9,941 nucleotides of DNA from an uncultured Eubacteriales bacterium (GCA_900313295.1 OMQS01000086.1:1-9941); one strand, 5' to 3'. Positions 1 to 6,561 are shown, numbered from the stretch's first letter. Program-made: numbers and translations. Notes: generated from the letters alone by a model not told the origin.

Positions 1-246
1 AAAATGCCGAAAAAATTTGTGGCGGAGATGTTCTGCGACCGCATCGCCGCCTGCCGCGTGTACCAGGGCGCGGCCTACACCGACGCCTCGGCCTACGACT
101 ATTTCATGCGCACCAAGGGGCGCTTTTGGATCCACGAGGAGACCGCCGCCCTGTTGGGACGGTGGCTGCTGCTGCTGAAGGAGCAGGGGGAGGACGCCGC
201 TTTCCGGCAGATCCGGCAGGAGCTGCGCCGGTCGAAAACCTACTGA
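1..246 (+). CDS. DUF5662 family protein, C-terminal part (5' end outside window)
   Basis: The frame is open to the left edge: AAA at position 1 precedes the first ATG at position 4, so that ATG is probably an internal methionine. The 80 visible residues include KFVAEMFCDRIAA, YTDASAYDYF, HEETAALL and GEDAAFRQIRQEL. From memory, these match the C-terminal half of DUF5662 proteins, where a conserved Met-Pro precedes a VAEM-DR-AA segment. Family members are usually roughly twice this length, with a His/Asp-rich N-terminal half that would lie outside the window. It looks cytosolic, with no membrane segment. The function of the family is unknown to me. The frame ends in TGA, and 123 bp separate it from the next gene, which has its own candidate promoter. 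I am fairly sure of the family and of the truncation, and propose no biochemical role. Confidence 0.72.
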   Translation, partial: KMPKKFVAEMFCDRIAACRVYQGAAYTDASAYDYFMRTKGRFWIHEETAALLGRWLLLLKEQGEDAAFRQIRQELRRSKTY

Positions 247-301
247 GCCTGCCGCTTCCGAATTTGTCAAGAAAGTAACAACTAATTTTCGCAGGTTTTC
301 C

Positions 302-330
302 TTGCTTTTCGGTATTATTCGGTGTAAGAT
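302..330 (+). promoter_or_regulatory. Candidate sigma-A promoter of the radical SAM gene
   Basis: A -35 box TTGCTT (302-307) is followed by a 17-nt spacer and the -10 box TAAGAT (325-330). The spacing is ideal and the boxes are each 4 of 6 to the consensus. Transcription would begin near 337, leaving a leader of about 33 nt that contains the ribosome site GGAGAGG (350-356). The spacer carries TTCGGT twice, at 308-313 and 318-323, exactly 10 bp apart, which could be an operator. The surrounding gap (247-369) shows no other clear element. Confidence 0.45.
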
Positions 331-369
331 GTACTGGAGATTTTTTTTCGGAGAGGTAGATTCATCAAC

Positions 370-1257
370 ATGAGCCACCCTTACAAGACTCGGGCAGGCG
401 GCGCCACGGTGACGGTTTTTGTCCCCTACGACTGCGCCAACCACTGCCCGTTCTGCATCAATAAAAAAGAATACGCCGACTGCTCCGGCTTCAGCTTAGA
501 GGCCATTCTCCGCAGCATTCGGATCATGGACTCCATCACGCCGGCGTGCGACTTCGTGTTCACCGGCGGCGAGCCGCTGGCGAATTTAGACGCCCTGCAG
601 CAGATGCTGGACGCCATCCCCACCACCCATAAAATTTATATCAACACCACCTTCCCCGTGCAGCCCCACTGTCCGGCGGAGGAGATGCTGGCCTTCACCG
701 AGCGGAACAAGGACAAGATCACCTGCATGAACATCTCCCGCCATCTGGTGAAGTATGTGGAGGAGTCGCCGGATGAGGTCATTGCCCGCATCGCCTGCCC
801 TACCCGCATCAACTGCGTGCTGTATAAAAACTATCCCGCTGCCAAGCTCACGGACTATGTGGAGCGCTTCCTGCCCTACGGCATCCCCATTCAGTTCCGC
901 TATGACTACACGGAGACCACGCCGGAGAACCTCTACGAGGAGGACAATGACCCCATTTTGCAGGATCTGAGGAAGACCTTCACCTACATGGGGCTGGACG
1001 GTTGCCGCATGCGCAACGGCTTCCACTTTATCTACAAGGGGCTGCACATGACCTACCACAAGACCCTGCCCTACTCCACCATCACGGAGACGGATGAGAA
1101 TGGCGTCACCTACGACATCCTCTACGACATCCTCATCAAGCAGAACGGCGAGATCCACTCCGACTGGACCGGCGTCAAGATGGATGTAGAGGCCTACCGT
1201 CATGTAGTCTTTGAGCCCTACGACCTGAAGGTGCTGGACGGCACCGTAGATTATTAA
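370..1257 (+). CDS. Radical SAM domain protein of unknown substrate
   Basis: This is a 295-residue protein with the radical SAM cluster motif CX3CX2C at C22, C26 and C29 (CANHCPFC). These cysteines would hold a 4Fe-4S cluster that splits S-adenosylmethionine to start radical chemistry. The second family signature, GGEPL, is at residues 66-70 and binds the SAM amino group. The C-terminal part contains YDILIKQNGEIHSDWTG (about 252-268), a strand pattern like the end of MoaA/SPASM-type enzymes. However, no cysteine-rich SPASM or twitch cluster follows, so probably only one cluster is present. It looks cytosolic. The ATG at 370 has GGAGAGG 13 nt upstream. The gene appears to be transcribed alone, and the neighbouring aspartate-pathway genes face it convergently, so context does not reveal the substrate. 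The superfamily is certain; the reaction is unknown. Confidence 0.88.
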   Translation: MSHPYKTRAGGATVTVFVPYDCANHCPFCINKKEYADCSGFSLEAILRSIRIMDSITPACDFVFTGGEPLANLDALQQMLDAIPTTHKIYINTTFPVQPHCPAEEMLAFTERNKDKITCMNISRHLVKYVEESPDEVIARIACPTRINCVLYKNYPAAKLTDYVERFLPYGIPIQFRYDYTETTPENLYEEDNDPILQDLRKTFTYMGLDGCRMRNGFHFIYKGLHMTYHKTLPYSTITETDENGVTYDILYDILIKQNGEIHSDWTGVKMDVEAYRHVVFEPYDLKVLDGTVDY

Positions 1258-1267
1258 GCAAAAATTT

Positions 1268-1295
1268 TCCCCCGACGGAGCCGTCCGCCGGGGGA
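1268..1295. terminator. GC-rich hairpin, probable shared terminator of convergent genes
   Basis: The stem TCCCCCGACGGA (1268-1279) pairs with TCCGCCGGGGGA (1284-1295) around a GCCG loop, with a single A-C mismatch. It begins 11 nt after the radical SAM stop codon. The plus-strand tail is only moderately T-rich (TTCATTCTT). On the minus strand the hairpin is followed by AAAA and then TTTTT. It could serve the radical SAM gene, the lysC-asd operon, or both. The weak U-tract lowers confidence. Confidence 0.6.
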
Positions 1296-1318
1296 TTCAT
1301 TCTTCATATAGCCCTGTC

Positions 1319-1354
1319 ATTTCCACGACCGGTCCGCAGACCGGTCGTGGAAAT
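1319..1354. repeat. Perfect palindrome, 16-bp arms with a 4-nt loop
   Basis: The arm ATTTCCACGACCGGTC (1319-1334) is matched exactly by its reverse complement at 1339-1354, around the loop CGCA. It lies downstream of both convergent genes, about 70 nt past the asd stop codon. No T-run follows on either strand, so it is not a classical intrinsic terminator. A weaker 6-bp inverted repeat, CTTTGC/GCAAAG, sits at 1364-1382. The element could be a dispersed palindromic repeat, an mRNA 3'-end stabiliser, or a protein-binding site. The sequence symmetry is certain; the role is not. Confidence 0.85.
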
Positions 1355-1421
1355 CCGCACTCCCTTTGCATAAAGAGCAAAGAAAACGGACTGTCACAAC
1401 CGCAGCAAGAATTTTCGCCGG

Positions 1422-2423
1422 TTACTCGATCAAAAGCTGCGCAATCTGCACGGCGTTGGTGGCCGCGCCCTTGCGCACCTGGTCGCCGCAGCACCAGATG
1501 TTCAGGCCGTTGTCGCTTGTCAGATCGTCCCGAATGCGGCCGACGAACACGGTGTCCTGGTCGCTGGTGTCCAGCGGCATGGGGTACTGCTTGTTCTTCA
1601 GGTCATCCACCAGCCGGCAGCCCGGGGCGGCGGCAATCAGCTCCCTGGCCCGCTCCACGGAGATCTTCTCCTTGGTCCGCACCACGATGGACACACTGTG
1701 GCTGCGCACCACCGGCACCCGCACGCAGGTGCAGCTGACCTTCAGCTCCGGCAGATGCATGATCTTGCGCCCCTCGTTCTGCATCTTCATCTCCTCGGAG
1801 GTGTAGCCCTCAAAGGCTTCGCCGCCGATCTGGGGGATGACGTTGTAGGCGATCTGATACTGGAAGACCTTCGGCTCGTAGCTCTTGCCCTCCCGCAGCG
1901 CCTCCACCTCGTTCATCAGCTCGATGGGGCCGCCTGCGCCTGCGCCGGAGGTGGCCTGATAGGAGCTGGCCACGATGCTCTCAATGGGGCTGTCCTGATT
2001 CAGCGCGTTGATGGCCACCAAAGACACGATGGTGGTGCAGTTGGGGTTTGCGATGATGCCCTTGTGCTTTTTGGCGTCCTCAGGGTTGATCTCGGGAATG
2101 ACCAGCGGCACGTCGGGATCCATGCGGAAGGCGCTGGAGTTATCCACGAACACAGCTCCCGCCTTCACGATGGCCGGTGCAAACTTCTTGGCGATGTCGT
2201 TTTCCGCCGCACCCAGCACAATGTCCATGCCCCGGAACGCCTCGTCGCAGGCAGGCTCCACCGTCAAGTCCTGCCCCTTCCATTGGAGCTTCTGCCCCGC
2301 AGACCGCTCCGACGCCAGCAGATGCAGCTCCTCCACGGGGAAATCCCGCTCCGCCAAAACCTTCATCATTTCCCGTCCCACGGCGCCCGTTGCGCCCAGA
2401 ATGGCTACCTTATATTTCTTCAT
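1422..2423 (-). CDS. asd: Aspartate-semialdehyde dehydrogenase
   Basis: This 333-residue enzyme reduces aspartyl phosphate to aspartate semialdehyde with NADPH, the branch-point intermediate for lysine/diaminopimelate, threonine and methionine. The N-terminal Rossmann motif GATGAVG is at residues 10-16. The catalytic cysteine is C129 in NPNCT, Q156 lies in SYQA, and the substrate-binding and acid-base stretch RVPVVRSHS supplies R235 and H242. The length is typical of the Gram-positive type. The start is secure: the ATG at 2423 follows an AAGGAGG ribosome site about 8 nt upstream. That site directly abuts the lysC stop codon, since the TAA begins the string TAAAGGAGG. Asd is therefore the second gene of the lysC-asd operon, probably translationally coupled, and catalyses the step after LysC. 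All catalytic residues are present. Confidence 0.97.
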   Translation of the reverse strand: MKKYKVAILGATGAVGREMMKVLAERDFPVEELHLLASERSAGQKLQWKGQDLTVEPACDEAFRGMDIVLGAAENDIAKKFAPAIVKAGAVFVDNSSAFRMDPDVPLVIPEINPEDAKKHKGIIANPNCTTIVSLVAINALNQDSPIESIVASSYQATSGAGAGGPIELMNEVEALREGKSYEPKVFQYQIAYNVIPQIGGEAFEGYTSEEMKMQNEGRKIMHLPELKVSCTCVRVPVVRSHSVSIVVRTKEKISVERARELIAAAPGCRLVDDLKNKQYPMPLDTSDQDTVFVGRIRDDLTSDNGLNIWCCGDQVRKGAATNAVQIAQLLIE

Positions 2424-2437
2424 GATGCGTTCCTCCT

Positions 2438-3757
2438 TTATTTCACAAAGCTGTCATACAGCACCCGAATGGCGCCGGCGAAGTCCTTGTTGTCCACGCC
2501 CACGATGATGTTCAGCTCCTCGGGGCCTTGGGTGATCATGCGGATGTTGATGCCGTTTTCACCCAAAGCGGCGAAGATCTTGCCGGAAATGCCGGGCTTG
2601 AAGGCCATTTTTCGGCCGACTGCCGCCACAATGGCCATGTCCTCGGTGACATGGATGGTGTCGGGCTTGAGGGTTTTCTGGATCTCCCCCAGGATCTGAT
2701 ACTGGCAGGGGCGCAGCTTGTCCGCCGCCACCACCAGCGAAACGCTGTCGATGCCGGAAGGGAGATACTCCACCACCAGCTGATATTTTTCCAGGATCTC
2801 CAGAACGCGCCGCAGCACGCCCACCTCGTTGCTCATGCCGTTTTTGGTGATGGTGATGACGGAGAAATTCTTGCGTCCGGCGATGCCGGTGATGAAGCTG
2901 CTGTCCGCCTTCTCCTCCGGCTCGTCGAAGGACTCGCGGATCATGGTGCCGGGATGGTCGGGCTGGTTGGTGTTGCGGATGTTCAGGGGGATGTTCTTCT
3001 CCCGCACGGGGAAGATGGTGCCCTCGTGGAGCACCTGCGCGCCGATGTAGCTCAGCTCCCGCAGCTCGGAGTAAGTGATGCGCTCAATGGGCAGCGGATC
3101 CTTCACGATGCGGGGGTCAGCCATGAGAAAGCCCGAAACGTCCGTCCAGTTTTCATATACGTCCGCGTCCAGCGCTGCCGCCGCCAGCGCGCCGGTGATG
3201 TCGCTGCCGCCCCGGGTGAAGGTCTTGATGCTCCCGTCGGGCATGGCGCCGTAAAAACCGGGGATCACCACCCGCCGGCCGGAGGCCGCACGGGAGAGCG
3301 CCTCGTAGCTCACCTCCTGATCCACCGTGCCGTCCAGCTTGAACCGCAGCCACAGCTCGCTATCCAGAAAGTCGTAGCCCAGATAGTCCACCATGAGCCG
3401 CGCAGCAAAATACTCGCCCCGGCTCACCAGCTCGTCCTGGCTGATGCCCTTGTCCATCTTTTTCCGCAGGGCGTCAAACTCGGACTCCAGATCGGTCTTC
3501 AGCCCCAGCTCGTCCCGAATCTCCATGTAGCGCGAGCGGATCATATCGAACACGCTGTCACAGGCCACGCCGTATTTGAGATGCGCGTGGCACAGATACA
3601 GCAGATCCGTCAGCTTGTGGTCGTCGGAAAACCGCTTTCCCGCGGCGGAAACCACCACCACCTTGCGGCTGGGATCGGCCTGCACGATACTCTTTACTTT
3701 TTCAAACTGCTTGGCGTCCGCCATGGAGGAGCCACCGAATTTCAGCACCTTTAACAT
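2438..3757 (-). CDS. lysC: Aspartate kinase (aspartokinase)
   Basis: This enzyme phosphorylates aspartate to 4-aspartyl phosphate, the committed step of the aspartate amino-acid family. I place the start at the ATG at 3757, giving 439 residues beginning MLKVLKFGGSS, because the family begins just before KFGGSS (residues 6-11). A TTG at 3799 would add 14 residues but has no ribosome site. The kinase motifs SRGEYFAARL (112-121), GFYG (167-170) and TRGGSDITGA (181-190) are intact. Two ACT domains follow (about 298-365 and 373-439), so allosteric inhibition by lysine and/or threonine is likely. The single-polypeptide layout with an extended helical region (about 50-110) resembles AK-III types (E. 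coli LysC, B. subtilis YclM). The effector cannot be read from the sequence. Asd follows after 14 bp. I see no lysine riboswitch or T-box upstream. Confidence 0.95.
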   Translation of the reverse strand: MLKVLKFGGSSMADAKQFEKVKSIVQADPSRKVVVVSAAGKRFSDDHKLTDLLYLCHAHLKYGVACDSVFDMIRSRYMEIRDELGLKTDLESEFDALRKKMDKGISQDELVSRGEYFAARLMVDYLGYDFLDSELWLRFKLDGTVDQEVSYEALSRAASGRRVVIPGFYGAMPDGSIKTFTRGGSDITGALAAAALDADVYENWTDVSGFLMADPRIVKDPLPIERITYSELRELSYIGAQVLHEGTIFPVREKNIPLNIRNTNQPDHPGTMIRESFDEPEEKADSSFITGIAGRKNFSVITITKNGMSNEVGVLRRVLEILEKYQLVVEYLPSGIDSVSLVVAADKLRPCQYQILGEIQKTLKPDTIHVTEDMAIVAAVGRKMAFKPGISGKIFAALGENGINIRMITQGPEELNIIVGVDNKDFAGAIRVLYDSFVK

Positions 3758-3781
3758 TTTTTTCGCCTGCTTTCCTGCGTT

Positions 3782-3811
3782 TTTATGCAAGGTTTTCAAT
3801 CACGATGACAA
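3782..3811 (-). promoter_or_regulatory. Candidate lysC-asd promoter
   Basis: On the minus strand, TTGTCA (3811-3806, 5 of 6 to the -35 consensus) is followed by an 18-nt spacer and CATAAA (3787-3782, 4 of 6 to the -10 consensus). This would give a leader of only about 18-20 nt before the ATG at 3757, too short for a riboswitch. The -35 box lies almost entirely inside the inverted repeat at 3807-3827. The -10 match is modest. Confidence 0.4.
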
Positions 3812-3827
3812 AAATCTATTTTTTGTC
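3807..3827. repeat. Inverted repeat in the lysC/thrC divergent promoter region, possible operator
   Basis: GACAAAAA (3807-3814) is matched by TTTTTGTC (3820-3827) around a 5-nt centre, TCTAT. The 21-bp site sits between the two divergent genes and overlaps the candidate lysC -35 box, as a repressor operator could. ATGCAA also occurs three times in this 156-bp gap: at 3785-3790, overlapping the lysC -10, and at 3879-3884 and 3886-3891, near the expected thrC transcription start. The symmetry is real. Operator function is inferred, and AT-rich symmetry can arise by chance. Confidence 0.4.
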
Positions 3828-3843
3828 TTTCACAAAAAAACAC

Positions 3844-3872
3844 TTGCTTTTTCGTTGGGGACAGTGTATCAT
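3844..3872 (+). promoter_or_regulatory. Candidate thrC-thrB promoter
   Basis: TTGCTT (3844-3849), a 17-nt spacer and TATCAT (3867-3872, 5 of 6 to consensus) form a well-spaced sigma-A promoter. Transcription would begin near 3879, giving a leader of about 35 nt. This leaves no room for a T-box or a threonine attenuator. The box order and flanks (TTGCTTTT...TG next to the -10) resemble the candidate promoter at 302-330. Confidence 0.55.
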
Positions 3873-3913
3873 ATCGTTATGCAAAATGCAAGAAAAAGAT
3901 TGGAGAAACTTGT

Positions 3914-5380
3914 ATGAAATATCAAAGCACCCGCAATCGCGCTCTCACGGCGTCTCCCGCCGAGGCTGTGCTGGCAGGCATTGCGCCGGACGGCGGCTTG
4001 TTTATGCCCGAAGCCATCCCCTCCATGGACTGGCAGGCGCTCCTGCAGGAGGACACCCTCACCATGTCCGCCCGCATCCTCTCGGCGCTGCTGCCGGACT
4101 ATCCGGACATGGACGCTCTGGTGTATCGGGGCTATGCGGGGAAATTTGAAACGGAGGAGCTGACCCCTGTGGTGCCCGTGGGCGGGCGCTATGTGCTGGA
4201 GCTGTTCCGCGGCCCCACCAGCGCCTTCAAGGACGTGGCGCTGAGCCTGCTGCCCCTGCTCATCAGCGAGGCGCGGGACATTTTGGGCGTGAAGGACGAA
4301 ATGCTCATCCTCACCGCCACCTCCGGCGACACCGGCAAGGCAGCTCTGGAGGGCTTTCACGACGTGCCCGGCACCAAGATCATCGTCTTCTACCCCCACG
4401 GGGGCGTGTCCGCCGTGCAGCAGGCGCAGATGGTGACCCAGGAGGGCGGCAACGTGAAGGTGTGCGCCGTCCGCGGCAATTTTGACGACACCCAGACCGG
4501 CGTGAAGAAAATTTTCGCCGCCTGCGTGGAAAAAGAGCTTGCCGGCGTGCGGCTTTCCTCCGCCAACTCCATCAACATCGGCCGCCTGGCGCCCCAGATC
4601 GTGTACTATTTCAAGGCCTACGCCGACCTGGTGCGCTGTGGACGCATCCAAATAGGTGAGCCTGTGCATTTCTGCGTGCCCACCGGCAACTTCGGTGACA
4701 TTCTGGCGGGGTACTTCGCCAAGCGCATGGGCCTGCCCGTGGGAAAGCTCATCTGCGCCTCCAACCGCAACGACGTGCTCACAGAGTTCCTCTCCACCGG
4801 CGTGTATGACAAGCGCCGCACCTTCTACAAGACCACCTCCCCCTCCATGGATATTCTGGTGTCCAGCAATCTGGAGCGCCTTCTGAGTCTGCTGACGGGG
4901 GATGATGCCTACGTGGCCGGCCTCATGAAGCAGCTGAATGAGCAGGGGCATTATAAGGTGTCCGACGAGCTTCTCAAAAAGCTCAAGGCGGAGTTCTCCT
5001 GCGGCTGCTGCGACGATGCCGCTGCCGCCGAGACCATCGGCAGGCTCTGGGCGGAGGAAAACTATCTCTGCGACCCCCACACCGCCGTGGCGTGGAACGT
5101 GGCGGAGCAGTTCGGCAAGATCTGCTCGGGCGGCGCACCCGTGGTGGTGCTCTCCACCGCCAGCCCCTATAAGTTCCCCGCCGCCGTTCTCTCCGCGCTG
5201 GGGCAGAAGGCGGGCGAGGACGAGTTCGCCGTCATGGAGGAGCTGCACGCCCGCACCGGCGTGCCCGTTCCCAAAAATCTGGCCGCTCTGCGGGAAAAGC
5301 CCGTGCGGCATAAGGACGTCATCGGTCGGGAGGACATGCTGGCCTATGTGCTGGAAAAGGCAGGTGAGGCAGAATGGTGA
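3914..5380 (+). CDS. thrC: Threonine synthase
   Basis: This 488-residue PLP-dependent enzyme converts O-phosphohomoserine to threonine and phosphate, the last step of the pathway. The PLP-binding lysine is K106 in GPTSAFKD. The fold-type II signatures follow: TATSGDTGKA (134-143), SANSINIGR (216-224), the phosphate-binding PTGNFGDILAG (256-266) and a late STASPYKFP segment (about 414-422). The length fits the long bacterial/fungal class rather than the short plant-like or archaeal forms. The ATG at 3914 has GGAG 8 nt upstream. The TGA stop overlaps the first codons of thrB by 7 bp, so the two are a coupled operon. The gene order thrC-thrB puts the later enzyme first. No catalytic residue appears to be missing. 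Confidence 0.96.
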   Translation: MKYQSTRNRALTASPAEAVLAGIAPDGGLFMPEAIPSMDWQALLQEDTLTMSARILSALLPDYPDMDALVYRGYAGKFETEELTPVVPVGGRYVLELFRGPTSAFKDVALSLLPLLISEARDILGVKDEMLILTATSGDTGKAALEGFHDVPGTKIIVFYPHGGVSAVQQAQMVTQEGGNVKVCAVRGNFDDTQTGVKKIFAACVEKELAGVRLSSANSINIGRLAPQIVYYFKAYADLVRCGRIQIGEPVHFCVPTGNFGDILAGYFAKRMGLPVGKLICASNRNDVLTEFLSTGVYDKRRTFYKTTSPSMDILVSSNLERLLSLLTGDDAYVAGLMKQLNEQGHYKVSDELLKKLKAEFSCGCCDDAAAAETIGRLWAEENYLCDPHTAVAWNVAEQFGKICSGGAPVVVLSTASPYKFPAAVLSALGQKAGEDEFAVMEELHARTGVPVPKNLAALREKPVRHKDVIGREDMLAYVLEKAGEAEW

Positions 5381-6249
5381 CCGTTCGCGTGCCCGCCACC
5401 ACCGCCAACTTAGGCCCCGGCTTCGACACTCTGGGTCTGGCGCTGGCGCTTTATAACACCCTGACCTTTGAGGAGGTGCCGGAGGGGCTGTTTTTTGACG
5501 GCGTGGAGCCGGAATACGCCTCCGAGGAAAATCTCGCCGTGGTCGCCTATAAGGCCGTGCTTGCCGAGCTGGGTCTGTCCATGCCCGGCCTGCGGGTGAG
5601 CATCAGCGGCGACATCCCCATCTGCCGCGGCCTCGGCAGCAGCGCTGCCCTCATCGCCGCCGGTGCCGCCGGCGCCAACGCAAACCACGGCTCGCCCCTC
5701 TCCCGTGAGGAGCTGCTGGCGGTGTGCAACGCCATTGAGGGGCATCCGGACAATCTGGCCCCCGCCATCTTCGGCGGCTTGGTCGCCTCCTTTGTGGAGG
5801 ACGGCCGCCCCTACATCGCCCGCTACAGCCTGCACCGCAGCCTGCGCTGCACGGCGCTGATACCGGACTTCCAGCTCTCCACCCACTTGGCGCGGAGTGT
5901 GCTGCCTGAAAAGGTGCCGTATTTCGACGCCATTTACAACGTCTCCCGCACCGCCGTGCTGCTGAAAGCCTTGGAAAACGGCGACACGGAGACCATCTCC
6001 GCCGCGCTGCGCGACCGGCTGCACCAGCCCTTCCGCCGCACGCTGATCCCCGGCTTCGACGAGGCGGAGCAGCTGGCAAACGACTGCGGCTGCGTGGCCT
6101 TCTTCCTCTCCGGAGCGGGGCCGACCCTGCTGTGCCTCTCCGCCGACCCCGATTTTGATGCACGTCTGGCTGCCGGCCTGTCCGCCCTCCCCGGTCACTG
6201 GCAGCAGCTGCCCCTCCCCGTAGACCATGAGGGAATTATCGTCTCCTGA
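5374..6249 (+). CDS. thrB: Homoserine kinase
   Basis: This 291-residue GHMP-family kinase phosphorylates homoserine with ATP to O-phosphohomoserine, the substrate of the ThrC encoded just upstream. The N-terminal motif PATTANLGPGFDTLG is at residues 7-21. The glycine-rich ATP-binding motif PICRGLGSSAA is at 82-92, EGHPDN at 122-127, and the C-terminal GHMP motif GAGPTLLCL at 247-255. A conserved ThrB stretch, THLARSVLPEKVPYFDA, lies near 170-186. The ATG overlaps the thrC stop codon (ATGGTGA), so translation is probably by re-initiation from thrC, with GGTGAGG a few bases upstream as a weak ribosome site. Length and motifs are typical. No homoserine dehydrogenase gene is adjacent, so its substrate must come from an enzyme encoded elsewhere. 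Confidence 0.96.
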   Translation: MVTVRVPATTANLGPGFDTLGLALALYNTLTFEEVPEGLFFDGVEPEYASEENLAVVAYKAVLAELGLSMPGLRVSISGDIPICRGLGSSAALIAAGAAGANANHGSPLSREELLAVCNAIEGHPDNLAPAIFGGLVASFVEDGRPYIARYSLHRSLRCTALIPDFQLSTHLARSVLPEKVPYFDAIYNVSRTAVLLKALENGDTETISAALRDRLHQPFRRTLIPGFDEAEQLANDCGCVAFFLSGAGPTLLCLSADPDFDARLAAGLSALPGHWQQLPLPVDHEGIIVS

Positions 6250-6273
6250 CCGATACCGAATTCGCTTTTTCAT

Positions 6274-6303
6274 TTGACAGCCCCGGTTTCTGTATGGTAT
6301 ACG
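6274..6303 (+). promoter_or_regulatory. Strong candidate promoter for the 55-residue membrane protein gene
   Basis: A perfect -35 box TTGACA (6274-6279), an 18-nt spacer and TATACG (6298-6303) preceded by TGG form an extended -10 promoter. Transcription would begin near 6310, about 67 nt before the ATG at 6377. No terminator hairpin is visible between the thrB stop and this promoter, so read-through from thrCB is also possible. The rest of the gap 6250-6376 shows nothing else I can identify. Confidence 0.6.
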
Positions 6304-6376
6304 CAGCAAAGAGGAATACTTTTTCAGGTTCCGCAATATTTGTGAGAAAAGTTTTTCAGAAAACGGGAGGGACAAC

Positions 6377-6544
6377 ATGAAAGCAAAGCACGCTCTGTAC
6401 TTAGGCCTCATCATCATCGGCGCCGCCTTTCTGCTCATCGACGCCACCGTCCTGGGCTTTATCTTCGAGGCCGCAGGCCTCGTTCTCCTGCTGATTTCCG
6501 CTCTCCTTGAGTGGGTCGGTGAGCATCAGGACCCCCACCCTTAA
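6377..6544 (+). CDS. Small two-helix membrane protein, unknown function
   Basis: This short gene encodes 55 residues, beginning MKAKHALYLGLIIIGAAFLL and ending GEHQDPHP. A perfect ribosome site, GGGAGG (6365-6370), lies 6 nt before the ATG, and a good promoter precedes it, so I consider it real despite its length. Two hydrophobic segments (about residues 7-21 and 25-44) predict a helical hairpin in the cytoplasmic membrane. The basic N-terminus (K2, K4) and the acidic, histidine-containing tail suggest both ends are cytosolic. I see no cysteine, lipobox or type I toxin feature, and I do not recognise the family. Downstream come two palindromic repeats and then the terminator at 6660-6691, so the transcript would carry a 3' region of about 145 nt. 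It could be a small hydrophobic regulator or a simple membrane protein. Confidence 0.7.
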   Translation: MKAKHALYLGLIIIGAAFLLIDATVLGFIFEAAGLVLLLISALLEWVGEHQDPHP

Positions 6545-6561
6545 CGCCGCCCTTGTTTTTT

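Noticed and set aside
1698..2699. A 333-codon plus-strand frame opposite asd and the end of lysC
   Set aside because: Antisense shadow; asd is complete with catalytic C129 and H242, and the frame crosses the asd-lysC junction without any start signal.
2528..3754. A 408-codon open frame on the plus strand opposite lysC
   Set aside because: It is an antisense shadow produced by GC-rich codon use. Its translation is rich in His, Gln, Val and Gly with no recognisable domain, and lysC has complete motifs.
3758..3799. TTG start giving lysC 14 more residues
   Set aside because: No ribosome site precedes the TTG, the extra residues are not part of the family, and the region holds the proposed transcription start.
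3758..3913. Lysine riboswitch or T-box in the lysC/thrC gap
   Set aside because: At 156 bp shared between two divergent genes, with leaders of about 20 and 35 nt, there is no room for either structure and no T-box core motif is visible.
3869..5311. A 480-codon open frame on the minus strand opposite thrC
   Set aside because: Same antisense artefact: a histidine/glycine-rich low-complexity translation with no ribosome site, wholly opposite an intact threonine synthase.
6250..6273. Terminator directly after thrB, suggested by a short T-run at 6266-6270
   Set aside because: The T-run has no convincing GC-rich stem before it; only the small CGAATTCG palindrome precedes it.
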